This document shows, piece after piece, positions 55,874 through 63,782 of a stretch of DNA of 64,000 nucleotides. Position 1 is the first letter of the stretch, and every line of letters starts with the position of its first letter. A program made the translations under genes and the position numbers. The stretch spans positions 62,001 to 126,000 of the forward strand of contig CAWIEX010000002.1 of the NCBI GenBank assembly GCA_963835295.1. The letters are read 5' to 3'. The stretch comes from JAOPZW01 sp963835295 (GTDB taxonomy: Bacteria; Actinomycetota; Thermoleophilia; Solirubrobacterales; Solirubrobacteraceae). The notes below the pieces were generated by a model. The model was not told the origin of the DNA, searched no databases, and saw only the letters and a list, made by a program, of their open reading frames with translations.

Positions 55874-56901
55874 CCACGACGACCTCCCGGGCGCGGATCG
55901 TCGCCTTCGCCGGGATCGTGGCCGTCGCGCTGCTCGTGGCGGTGGCCGCCGTCGTGCTGGGCGCCGGCGGCAAGACCCCGGTCGCCGCCAGCGCCGCGCA
56001 CGCCGTGCCCGTCTCTCGCGCGCTGATCGACGCGCCGCACATCGTCTTCCGCGACACGTCGCGCGGCGCCGCCTACGGGCGCGTCGGGATCGTGCCGCTC
56101 GCCCACCCCGCCGCCCGCCCCGCCATCACGGGGCTGACCTGCGATCGCGTCTACGTCGCCGGCGGGCGCGGCCTGTGCCTGCTCGCCGATCGCGGCGTGA
56201 TCACGACCTACAAGGGCGTCATCTTCGACGCGCGCACCTTCCGCCCGCAGCACAGCTTCTCGCTGCCGGGCAACCCGAGCCGCGCCCGCGTGTCGGCCGA
56301 CGGGCGCCTCGTCGCCTACACCGTGTTCGTGGTCGGCGACGGGTACGGCAGCCAGGGCTTCTCGACGCGGACCTTCATTCGCGACGCGGCGAGCGGGCGC
56401 GAGGTCGCCCAGCTCGAGCACTTCACGACCTACCGCGACGGCCACGTGATCCACGCCGCCGACTTCAACTTCTGGGGCGTGAGCTTCGCGCCCGACGACA
56501 ACCGCTTCTACGCGACGCTCGGGACGGCCGGGCGGACCTACCTGGTCCAGGGGGACCTCGCCCGCCACCGGGTGAAGGTCCTGGTCGAGGGCGTCGAGTG
56601 CCCGTCGCTCTCGCCCGACGGCACGCGCATCGCCTTCAAGCAGCGCGCGGGCGGCGGCATCGGGCCTGTGCACTGGCGCCCGGCGGTGCTCGATCTGGCG
56701 ACGCTGCGCTCGCACCCGCTCGTCGAGACGCGCAACCTCGACGACCAGATCGAGTGGTTCGACAACGACCACGTCTCCTATGGGCTGCCGCAGAGCGCGT
56801 CCTCGCCGGTCACCGACATCTGGAAGGTGCCGGCCGCGGGCGGCGGGCGCTCCGAGCGGGTCCTGGCCGGCGCCTGGTCGCCGGCCGTCGTGCGCGGCTG
56901 A
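55870..56901 (+). CDS. Membrane-anchored TolB/PD40-like beta-propeller protein
   Basis: A 343-residue protein with one N-terminal membrane helix (IVAFAGIVAVALLVAVAAVV) and an extracytoplasmic domain. Repeats such as SRARVSADGRLVAYTVF, CPSLSPDGTRIAFK and the final WSP resemble PD40/TolB propeller blades. GTG 55870 overlaps the MFS stop (GTGA). The coupled translation suggests an accessory sensor or docking partner of the transporter; no enzyme motif is seen. Confidence 0.7.
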   Translation: MTTTTSRARIVAFAGIVAVALLVAVAAVVLGAGGKTPVAASAAHAVPVSRALIDAPHIVFRDTSRGAAYGRVGIVPLAHPAARPAITGLTCDRVYVAGGRGLCLLADRGVITTYKGVIFDARTFRPQHSFSLPGNPSRARVSADGRLVAYTVFVVGDGYGSQGFSTRTFIRDAASGREVAQLEHFTTYRDGHVIHAADFNFWGVSFAPDDNRFYATLGTAGRTYLVQGDLARHRVKVLVEGVECPSLSPDGTRIAFKQRAGGGIGPVHWRPAVLDLATLRSHPLVETRNLDDQIEWFDNDHVSYGLPQSASSPVTDIWKVPAAGGGRSERVLAGAWSPAVVRG

Positions 56902-56965
56902 GCGCTGGCGCTGTATCAGCCAACCTGATATTGATCGCCGGGTGGGCCAGACCGAGCCAGCGCGA

Positions 56966-57433
56966 TCAGGCGTCCGGGAGGCCGGCGCCGAGCATGTGCA
57001 CGCAGCTGCGCAGCGTGCGCTCGAAGGCGGCCAGCTGCGCGGGCGAGAGCTCGCGCGTCATCTTCTCCTCGAGGCGGTCGATCTCCGCGTCGCACTGCGA
57101 GAGCACGCGGCGGCCCTTGGCCGTCAGCTCGACGTGCATGATGCGGCCGTGGTCGGGCGCCGGCGCGCGCTGCACGAGGCCCTTGTTCTCGAGCGTGCCC
57201 AGCATCTCGATCATCGACTGCGGGGTGACGTACGAGCGCCGGGCGAGCTGGGCGTTCGAGAGCCCCTTGCCGGTGCGCAGGACCGACAGAGCCGTGAACT
57301 GGGTCGCAGTGAGCCCGTGAGGCGCGGCCATCTCGGCGATCTCGCGACGGATGGCACGGTCCAACCGCGCGATGACGTAGCTGATCCTCGCGTGGGGACC
57401 GATGTGCTCAGGTCCCTCCACCGGCTCGGCCAT
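56966..57433 (-). CDS. MarR-family transcriptional regulator
   Basis: A 155-residue winged-helix protein: GLTATQFTALSVLRTGKGLS, then LARRSYVTPQSMIEMLGTLE (recognition region) and wing DHGRIMHVELTAKG. It is leaderless (TAGCGT 6 nt before ATG). It is divergent from the alcohol dehydrogenase at 57490 with a 56-bp gap and is its likely regulator. Confidence 0.88.
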   Translation of the reverse strand: MAEPVEGPEHIGPHARISYVIARLDRAIRREIAEMAAPHGLTATQFTALSVLRTGKGLSNAQLARRSYVTPQSMIEMLGTLENKGLVQRAPAPDHGRIMHVELTAKGRRVLSQCDAEIDRLEEKMTRELSPAQLAAFERTLRSCVHMLGAGLPDA

Positions 57434-57489
57434 CGGGCGACGCTACCAAGCCGGCCGGCAGACCACACCATCCCGGAGGCTTTGCATCC

Positions 57490-58599
57490 ATGAGTGCCAC
57501 CGCCGTCACCGCCGCCGTCGTCGAGCGCGGGGGCGCGCCGTTCGACCTGCAGAGCGTCGAGCTCTCGGCCCTGCAGGCCGACGAGGTCCGGGTGCGGATC
57601 GTCGCCTCGGGCATCTGCCACACCGACCTGCTCATCCGCGACGGGACGTTCCCGACGCCCATGCCGGTCGTCCTCGGCCACGAGGGCGCAGGCGTCGTCG
57701 AGGAGGTCGGCGCGGCGGTCACCCGCGTCGAGGTGGGCGATCACGTGGCCTCCACCTACGCGTCGTGCGGCGGCTGTCGCCTGTGCGCCGTCGGCCATCC
57801 CTTCCATTGCACGGAGTTCTTCGAGCGCAACTTCCTGGCCACGCGAGCCGACGGCAGCACCGCGATCTCGCGCGGCGGCGAGCCTGTCCACTCGCACTTC
57901 TTCGGGCAGTCGAGCTTCGCGACCGGCGCCGTCATCCCCGAGCGCAGCGTGGTGGCCATCCCCGACGACGTCCCCTTCGAGGTCGTGGCGCCGTTCGGCT
58001 GCGGCATACAGACCGGCGCGGGCGCCGTCATCAACGTCCTGCGCCCGCTGCCCCACTCGTCGATTGCCATCTTCGGCGCCGGCGGCGTGGGGCTGTCGGC
58101 CGTCATGGCGGCGGTCGTCGTCGGCTGCTCGCCGATCATCGCGGTGGACGTCCGCCCCGGGCGGCTCGCGCTCGCTCGCGAGCTGGGCGCCACGCACGTG
58201 GTCGATGCCGGCGAGGTCGACCCGGTGGAGGCGATCGGGGAGCTGGTCCCGGGCGGGGTCGAGGCGAGCCTCGAGACGAGCGGCGTGCCCGGCGTGCTGC
58301 GCCAGGCCGTCGACGTGCTCGGGCCCGACGCGACCTGTGGCCTGATCGGGGCGCCGCCGCTGGGCACCGAGGAGGGCATCGACGTCAACGGCGTGCTGTC
58401 CGTCGGCCGCGGGATCAAGGGCATCGTCGAGGGCCACAGCGTGCCCGAGGTCTTCATCCCCAAGCTCATCGAGCTCTGGCGCGCGGGCCGGCTCCCCATC
58501 GACCGCCTCGTGCGCGCCTACGACTTCGACCAGATCAACCAGGCGGCCGACGACGCCCTGGCCGGCGAGGTCGTCAAGCCGGTCCTGCGCATGGGCTAG
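57490..58599 (+). CDS. Zinc-dependent alcohol dehydrogenase (aryl-alcohol type MDR)
   Basis: A 369-residue MDR dehydrogenase. Catalytic zinc residues are Cys43, His64-Glu65 and a Cys near 174 (FGCGIQTG). The structural zinc site has Cys93, 96, 99 and 107. The NAD site is IFGAGGVGLSA, followed by IIAVDVRPGR, where the Asp favours NAD over NADP. Overall form resembles benzyl-alcohol (XylB-like) dehydrogenases. A GGAGG ribosome site precedes ATG 57490. A role in aromatic alcohol oxidation would suit the neighbouring island but is inference. Confidence 0.85.
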   Translation: MSATAVTAAVVERGGAPFDLQSVELSALQADEVRVRIVASGICHTDLLIRDGTFPTPMPVVLGHEGAGVVEEVGAAVTRVEVGDHVASTYASCGGCRLCAVGHPFHCTEFFERNFLATRADGSTAISRGGEPVHSHFFGQSSFATGAVIPERSVVAIPDDVPFEVVAPFGCGIQTGAGAVINVLRPLPHSSIAIFGAGGVGLSAVMAAVVVGCSPIIAVDVRPGRLALARELGATHVVDAGEVDPVEAIGELVPGGVEASLETSGVPGVLRQAVDVLGPDATCGLIGAPPLGTEEGIDVNGVLSVGRGIKGIVEGHSVPEVFIPKLIELWRAGRLPIDRLVRAYDFDQINQAADDALAGEVVKPVLRMG

Positions 58600-58904
58600 A
58601 CCAGCCGGGCCAGGGCCGTCGTCGCCGCGGCGACGAGCACGACGGCGATCAGGGGCAGTCGCAGGACGAGCGCCAGCCCGGCGGCGGCGAGGCCGACGAG
58701 GCGGGCGTCGAGCTCGATGCCCTGCCCGCCCGTGCTGACGGTCTCGTAGACCACGAGCGCGCCGAGCAGCGCGGGCGCGACGAGCCCGACGACGGCGGCC
58801 CCGCGGCCGGACAGGCTGCGCCCGCCGAAGGCGACCGGCCCCACAGCGCGCATGATCGCGGTGCCCGCGAAGAGGACGGCGACGACGATCCACACGGTCG
58901 TCAC
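58596..58904 (-). CDS. azlD: AzlD-family branched-chain amino acid exporter subunit
   Basis: A 102-residue protein with four predicted helices, starting VTTVWIVVAVLFAGTAIMRAV and containing PALLGALVVYETV. It is the small partner of AzlC. GTG 58904 overlaps the azlC stop as GTGA, the common azlCD arrangement. Confidence 0.85.
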   Translation of the reverse strand: MTTVWIVVAVLFAGTAIMRAVGPVAFGGRSLSGRGAAVVGLVAPALLGALVVYETVSTGGQGIELDARLVGLAAAGLALVLRLPLIAVVLVAAATTALARLV

Positions 58905-59560
58905 GCGCTGCCCCGCAGACCGATGAGAGCCGCCAGCGACGCGGCGATGATCGGCACGCCTGGCGGCGTGAACGGCATGAGGGCGAAGGCGATGGCGGCG
59001 CCGGCCAGCCCGGCAACGATCGCGCGGCGGTGGCTGGCCTCCTCGAACAACAGCGCGAGGTAGAAGGCCACGAAGATCGCGTCGAGGCCCAGGCTGCTCG
59101 GGTCGCCGAGCACCGGCCCGGCGAGGACCCCGACCACGGTGCCCGAGACCCACGCCACGCCCTGCACGGCGGTGGCGCCCATCAGCAGCCCACGATCGAA
59201 GCTGCCGTCGCCGCGGCTGGCGATGACGAACGAGGCGTCAACGATCGTCAGGCCCTGGGCGGCGCGGGCCAGCGGGCCGCCGCGCAGCGAAGGGCCGATG
59301 GCGAAGCCCATGGGCAGCCAGCGCGCGTTCAGGAGCATCCCGGCCGTGATGGCGGCCAGCGCGCCGCCGCCGGCGGCGAGCACGCTGAGGGCAGCGAACT
59401 GGGCGGCGCCGGAGAAGACGAGGATCGACATGGCGATGGGCGCCGCCGGGCCCATGACGGGCCGCGCCAGGACGCCGAAGGACACGCCGAGGGCCAGCGT
59501 GGGGAGCAGGAGCGGCAGCCCGGCGCGCACGCCCGCGCTGACGTTGCTGTGCTCGTGCAT
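58901..59560 (-). CDS. azlC: AzlC-family branched-chain amino acid exporter subunit
   Basis: A 219-residue membrane protein: GLPLLLPTLALGVSFGVLA at the N-terminus, FSGAAQFAALSVLAAGG and LLNARWLPMGFAIGP are AzlC hallmarks. It is leaderless: TAAGGT (reverse strand 59568-59573) lies 7 nt before the ATG. Divergent from the CGNR protein, which may regulate it. Confidence 0.9.
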   Translation of the reverse strand: MHEHSNVSAGVRAGLPLLLPTLALGVSFGVLARPVMGPAAPIAMSILVFSGAAQFAALSVLAAGGGALAAITAGMLLNARWLPMGFAIGPSLRGGPLARAAQGLTIVDASFVIASRGDGSFDRGLLMGATAVQGVAWVSGTVVGVLAGPVLGDPSSLGLDAIFVAFYLALLFEEASHRRAIVAGLAGAAIAFALMPFTPPGVPIIAASLAALIGLRGSA

Positions 59561-59592
59561 CTGGGGTACCTTACCTATTTACGGTTGCTAGC

Positions 59593-60207
59593 GGTAAGAC
59601 CAACGAGGCGCGTGTCACTCCGGAGACGATCAAGCTCTGGGGCGGCGCCCTGTGCCTGGACTTCGCCAACAGCGTCGACTGGTCGTCGTCCGGCGAGGCG
59701 CTGACGCCGAGCACCGACGCGCTGCTCACCGCGCGCGACCTGGCGCGCTGGGGCCGCCGGCTGGGCGTGGTGCGCGGGCGCCCGCCGGTCGTCGTCGACG
59801 ACGAGCTCGAGGCCGCGCGCGCCCTCCGGCTCGTCCTGCACCGGATCTTCTCGGCGATCGCGGAGGGTCGGCGGCCGCGGCGGGAAGACCTCGAAGCGCT
59901 CGCGCGCGACCACGCGTCGGCGGCGGGCGCCGCGCGGCTGGCGCCCGCGGACGACGGCGCCTGGCGCCTGACGTGGCCCGCGGCGGAGCCGCGCGTCGTC
60001 CGCTTCGCCGTCGCCGTCGACGCCGTGGCGCTGCTCGCCGACCCGGCGCGCCTGGCCCGCGTCCATCGCTGCCCAGGGCCCGCGTGCGGCTGGCTGTTCC
60101 TCGACACGAGCGGCCGGCGGCGATGGTGCTCGATGTCGACGTGCGGCAGTCGGGTCAAGATGCGCCGGCTCTACGCGCGCCGGCGGGAGGCCGATCGCCG
60201 CCAGTAA
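59593..60207 (+). CDS. CGNR zinc-finger transcriptional regulator, start codon unclear
   Basis: The frame encodes an ABATE-like N-terminus (LWGGALCLDFANSVDW) and the C-terminal CGNR finger: CPGPACGWLFLD, then RRWCSMSTCGSRVKMRR, with four Cys and CGSR in place of CGNR. The frame is open from 59542, after a stop at 59539-59541. No ATG, GTG or TTG occurs before the conserved N-terminus, and the first GTG (59767) would delete ~45 conserved residues. A -10 TACGGT (59580-59585) predicts a leaderless start near 59593, where the codon is GGT. The given start is therefore a placeholder. Confidence 0.65.
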   Translation, partial: GKTNEARVTPETIKLWGGALCLDFANSVDWSSSGEALTPSTDALLTARDLARWGRRLGVVRGRPPVVVDDELEAARALRLVLHRIFSAIAEGRRPRREDLEALARDHASAAGAARLAPADDGAWRLTWPAAEPRVVRFAVAVDAVALLADPARLARVHRCPGPACGWLFLDTSGRRRWCSMSTCGSRVKMRRLYARRREADRRQ

Positions 60208-60219
60208 CGTGTCGGCGCG

Positions 60220-61749
60220 ATGAGGGGCGCGCTGCTCGTATGCGGGACGGCGTCCGACGCCGGCAAGAGCGTCGTGACGGCCGGCATCTGCCGGTGGCTG
60301 GCCCGCGCCGGAGTCCGGGTCGCGCCGTTCAAGGCCCAGAACATGGCCAACAACTCGGCGGTCACGGCGAGCGGCGCAGAGATCGGGCGCGCGCAGGCAC
60401 TGCAGGCGGCGGCCGCGGGCGTCGAGCCCGAGGCAGCCATGAACCCCGTGCTGATCAAGCCCTCGGGCGAGCGCCACAGCCAGGTCCTGCTCATGGGCCG
60501 CCGCTACGCCGACGCGGACGCCCGCAGCTATCAGGACCTCAAGCCCGTCCTGCGCAAGGCGGTGCTCGATGCGCTCGCCGACCTGCGCGCGCGCTACGAA
60601 GTCGTCGTCTGCGAGGGCGCGGGCAGTCCGGCCGAGATCAACCTGCGGGCGGGCGACCTGGCCAACATGGGCCTCGCGCGCGCGGCCGACCTCCCGGTCG
60701 TGCTCGTCGGCGACATCGACCGCGGCGGCGTCTTCGCGTCGCTCTACGGCAGCCTGGCGCTGCTCGAGCCCGACGACCAGGCGCTCGTGGCCGGCTTCGT
60801 CATCAACAAGTTCCGCGGCGACGACACGATCCTCGCCCCCGGGCTCGAGCAGCTGCACGCGCTCACCGGCCGCCCGACGCTCGGCGTCCTGCCATGGCTG
60901 GAGGGGATGTGGCTCGACGCCGAGGACTCGCTGGCGCTCGAGGCGCCGCGCCCCGAGGCGGCGGCCGCCCTGGGTGGCGACACCCTGGAGGTCGCCGTGG
61001 TCCGCCTGCGCTGGATGAGCAACTTCACCGACGTCGACGCCCTGACCGCCGAGCCCGGGGTCAGCGTGCGCTTCACGCGCTCCCCCGCCGACGTCGAGCG
61101 CGCCGACCTCGTGCTCGTGCCGGGGACGAAGGCGACGGTCGAGGACCTCGAGCGCCTGCGCGCCGGGGGCCTCGACGACGCGCTGGCCCGCCGCGCCGCC
61201 GCGGGCGACCCGATCCTCGGCGTCTGCGGCGGCTACCAGATGCTGGGCGAGGCCATCGAGGACGAGGTCGAGAGCCGCCGCGGCACGGTGGCCGGCCTCG
61301 GCCTGCTGCCCGTCCGCACGCGCTTCGCCGTCGAGAAGCGGCTGCGCCGCGTGTCAGGGACGGTCGCGCTGGCCGGCGGATCGCCGGCCACCGGCTACGA
61401 GATCCGCCACGGCGAGCCCTCGCGCCACGGCGGCGAGGCGATGATCGACGACGGCACCGCGGACGGCGAGGGCTGCGCCGTCCGGGCGGTGCTCGGCACC
61501 TCCTGGCACGGCCTGCTCGAGGGCGATGCGGTCCGCCGCGGCCTGCTGGCGTGGGTGGCGGCGCGCCGCGGCCGGCGCTGGATGGCGGGGACCGAGCCGT
61601 TCGCCGCGGTGCGCGAGCGCCATCTGGACCGCCTCGGCGAGCTCATCGAGGAGCACGTGGACGTCGGCGCGCTGGAGGCCGTGATCGAGGGCGGGGCCCC
61701 GGCGGGCCTGCCGGTGGTGGAGAGCGGCTTGATGGGTCGCGTCCCCTGA
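60220..61749 (+). CDS. cobQ: Cobyric acid synthase CobQ
   Basis: A 509-residue glutamine-dependent amidase that amidates adenosylcobyrinic a,c-diamide at four carboxylates. The P-loop CGTASDAGKS is at 8-17, with FKAQNMANNSAVT following. The amidotransferase nucleophile is Cys335 in GVCGGYQMLG, and the partner His is expected in GTSWHGLLEGDA. Leaderless: TAACGT (60205-60210) 9 nt before the ATG, sharing the stop codon of the CGNR gene. It begins the cobalamin locus. Confidence 0.95.
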   Translation: MRGALLVCGTASDAGKSVVTAGICRWLARAGVRVAPFKAQNMANNSAVTASGAEIGRAQALQAAAAGVEPEAAMNPVLIKPSGERHSQVLLMGRRYADADARSYQDLKPVLRKAVLDALADLRARYEVVVCEGAGSPAEINLRAGDLANMGLARAADLPVVLVGDIDRGGVFASLYGSLALLEPDDQALVAGFVINKFRGDDTILAPGLEQLHALTGRPTLGVLPWLEGMWLDAEDSLALEAPRPEAAAALGGDTLEVAVVRLRWMSNFTDVDALTAEPGVSVRFTRSPADVERADLVLVPGTKATVEDLERLRAGGLDDALARRAAAGDPILGVCGGYQMLGEAIEDEVESRRGTVAGLGLLPVRTRFAVEKRLRRVSGTVALAGGSPATGYEIRHGEPSRHGGEAMIDDGTADGEGCAVRAVLGTSWHGLLEGDAVRRGLLAWVAARRGRRWMAGTEPFAAVRERHLDRLGELIEEHVDVGALEAVIEGGAPAGLPVVESGLMGRVP

Positions 61750-61753
61750 GGTT

Positions 61754-61994
61754 GGTCGTCCGCGCTGCGCTCGGCGGCGCTTCGCGACCGGGCACCGAGG
61801 GGAAGCAAGGTTGGCGCAGCGCGGCCGCGAGCGGGTCGCTTTCGTGGCAACTGTCCTGCCCTGCGGTCGTCCTGCGACCTCAGGGCAGGACGGTTCGCCC
61901 TTTCTCGCCCCGGACCCGGCCGAGCGCGGGCGGCTCAACCTCCCTCGGTGATGCAGGAAGCGTCGCGTGGTGCGGCGAGCGCTCGCGGACGACC
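61754..61994. repeat. 241-bp imperfect inverted repeat filling a convergent gap
   Basis: Outer arms GGTCGTCCGCG (61754-61764) and CGCGGACGACC (61984-61994) are exact complements. Next come CACCGAGGG/CCCTCGGTG (61793-61801 / 61942-61950) and GGTTG/CAACC. The centre is GTCCTGCCCTG/CAGGGCAGGAC (61853-61863 / 61881-61891), shared with 6727-6769. It spans exactly from just after the cobQ stop to the stop of the convergent phosphatase. Confidence 0.88.
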
Positions 61995-62551
61995 TACGCA
62001 GCCGGCAGGTTCACCCCGCGCACGGTCCACCGTCCGTCATGCGCATGCAGCACCGTCCGCGACAAGGGCGCAACATCGAAGCGCCAGAAGGCCTCAACCG
62101 GCGCATCCAAGGCGCACACCAGCGCCGCGCGGATGACCCCCGCGTGCGTGACGGCGACGACGCGCTGACCATCCCCCGCCCGCGCCGAGAGCCAGCCCTG
62201 CACCCGATCGAGCAGGGCGAGCAGGGACTCGCCGCCGTGCGGCGCCGCGGCGGGGTCCTCGATCCAGGCGGCGACGGCGACGGGGTCCTCTTCGTCGAGC
62301 TCGGCCAGCGTGCGCCCGGCCCAGGCGCCGAAGTCGCACTCGTCGAGCTCGGGTGCGACCTGCGCGTCGAGCCCGAGCGCCTCGGCGGTCTGGCGCGCGC
62401 GGGCCGCCGGGCCGGTCCAGGCGACGTCGGCGCGATCCAGGCGCGCGCGCAGCGCGCGGGCCTCGTCGAGCGCGCGCGCGTCGAGCGGCTCGTCGAGCGG
62501 AAAGGCCGAACGGCGGGTCGCCTGCGACGGGGCGTGGCGGATGAGCGTCAG
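61994..62551 (-). CDS. cobC: Histidine phosphatase, CobC/alpha-ribazole phosphatase-like
   Basis: About 185 residues. TLIRHAPSQ supplies the phosphohistidine, ECDFGAWAGRTLAELD is typical of CobC, and VVAVTHAGVIR carries the second His. The context (cobQ, riboswitch, cbtAB, cobN) supports removal of phosphate from alpha-ribazole phosphate or adenosylcobalamin phosphate. The start is a problem: the frame runs to an ATG at 62779 inside the riboswitch, but the domain begins at the CTG at 62551, which is used here. No ATG, GTG or TTG is nearby. Confidence 0.72.
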   Translation of the reverse strand: MTLIRHAPSQATRRSAFPLDEPLDARALDEARALRARLDRADVAWTGPAARARQTAEALGLDAQVAPELDECDFGAWAGRTLAELDEEDPVAVAAWIEDPAAAPHGGESLLALLDRVQGWLSARAGDGQRVVAVTHAGVIRAALVCALDAPVEAFWRFDVAPLSRTVLHAHDGRWTVRGVNLPAA

Positions 62552-62629
62552 TCGTGTCGTTGAAGCCGCAATTTGCGGAGACTGCCGTATCGAGGCCCGG
62601 GAAGGCGCCGAGCCGTTCGATAGGTTGGC

Positions 62630-62761
62630 CGCAATCAGCGCGACGGTGCGAGGAAGCCGGTGTGAAACCGGCGCGGTCGCGCCACTGTGACCGGAGCTGC
62701 GAGCTGCGGAAGCCAGGGACTCGTCCGTCGCGAACACCGCTGAAGGGGACGCGTTATCCCC
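62630..62761 (+). ncRNA. Cobalamin (B12) riboswitch
   Basis: Conserved elements occur in order: GGAAGCCGGTGTGAAACCGG, GCGCCACTGT and the B12-box region GGAAGCCAGGGACTC. After them, GGGGA-cgcgtta-TCCCC (62745-62761) forms a hairpin that directly abuts the Shine-Dalgarno AGGAGG (62762-62767) of cbtB, a likely expression platform. A possible -10 TAGGTT is at 62621-62626. It should switch off cobalt uptake when cobalamin is plentiful. Confidence 0.93.
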
Positions 62762-62773
62762 AGGAGGTCCCGT

Positions 62774-62995
62774 ATGCACGATGCAATCCCCGCGCCGTCG
62801 CCGCTGACCGAGCGGCTGTACCCGCCGGCGATCAGCCTGCGCGAGATCTGGCCTTACGCGCTGCTGGCGGTCGCGCTGCTCGTGCAGCTCTACTTCGTCG
62901 GCGCCGACCAGGGCGCGACGTCACTGGTGCAGGGCAACTTCGTGCACGAGTTCGTGCACGACGGCCGTCACCTGCTCGGCTTCCCCTGCCACTGA
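62774..62995 (+). CDS. cbtB: Cobalt transporter subunit CbtB
   Basis: A 73-residue protein with one membrane helix (WPYALLAVALLVQLYFVGA) and a His-rich C-terminus HEFVHDGRHLLGFPCH, the CbtB hallmark and likely metal-binding tail. It is the first gene under the cobalamin riboswitch. AGGAGG lies 6 nt before ATG 62774. Confidence 0.92.
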   Translation: MHDAIPAPSPLTERLYPPAISLREIWPYALLAVALLVQLYFVGADQGATSLVQGNFVHEFVHDGRHLLGFPCH

Positions 62996-63010
62996 GCCGG
63001 GGGTCGCGCC

Positions 63011-63772
63011 ATGATCCGCACCCTCCTCATCTGGGGGCTGCTTGCCGGCCTCTGCGGAGGGCTGCTCGCGACCGGCTTCAGTGAGGTCGCCGGCGAGCCC
63101 GCCGTCAACCAGGCCATCGCCTTCGAGGCCTCGAGCGCTGCCGCCGCCGGCGAGCCACACGAGCACGCGGTCGTCTCGCGCGGCACCCAGCGCACGATCG
63201 GCCTGCTCACCGCGGCCGTCGTCTACGGCGTGTCGGTCGGCGGCCTGTTCGCCCTGGCCTTCGCGTTCGCCTATGGACGCATCGGGCGTGCCAGCCCTGC
63301 GCGCACCGCGTTGTGGCTGGCGGCCGGAGCCTTCGTCGTGGCCTTCCTCGTGCCCTTCCTCAAGTACCCCGCCAACCCCCCGTCGGTGGGCGACCCGGAC
63401 ACGATCGGCAGGCGCACGGAGCTCTACCTGGCGATGATCGTCTGCTCGCTGCTGGCCGCCGTGGCGGCGCTGCGCATCCGCGCGTGGCTGGCCGCGCGCC
63501 GCGACCCGACGACCGCGACGATCGTCGCGGGGCTGTCGTACCTCGCGGTGGTCGTGGCGGCCGCGCTGATCCTGCCCGGGGTCCACGAGGTGCCCAAGAG
63601 CTTCCCGGCGACGACGCTGTGGCGCTTCCGCGAGGCCTCGATCGGCATGCAGGCGGTCCTGTGGGCCACGATCGGCGTGGTCTTCTCGGTGACCGCCCAG
63701 CGCGTCATGGTCGATGCGCCGGCGCGGCGGCGGGCCGCGGCCACCGGCCTCGTCGCCTCGCCGGGCGACTGA
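63011..63772 (+). CDS. cbtA: Cobalt transporter subunit CbtA
   Basis: A 253-residue membrane protein with about six helices. The N-terminal LIWGLLAGLCGGLLATGFSE, the loop GEPHEHAVVSRGTQRTIGLL (His/Glu) and FLKYPANPPSVGDPDTIGRR are CbtA family features. It starts 15 nt after cbtB and works with it to import cobalt for corrin synthesis. Confidence 0.92.
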   Translation: MIRTLLIWGLLAGLCGGLLATGFSEVAGEPAVNQAIAFEASSAAAAGEPHEHAVVSRGTQRTIGLLTAAVVYGVSVGGLFALAFAFAYGRIGRASPARTALWLAAGAFVVAFLVPFLKYPANPPSVGDPDTIGRRTELYLAMIVCSLLAAVAALRIRAWLAARRDPTTATIVAGLSYLAVVVAAALILPGVHEVPKSFPATTLWRFREASIGMQAVLWATIGVVFSVTAQRVMVDAPARRRAAATGLVASPGD

Positions 63773-63782
63773 TCGCCGCGTC

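Noticed and set aside
61994..62779. Long form of the CobC-like phosphatase starting at 62779
   Set aside because: The extra 76 residues show no homology and are antisense to the cobalamin riboswitch.
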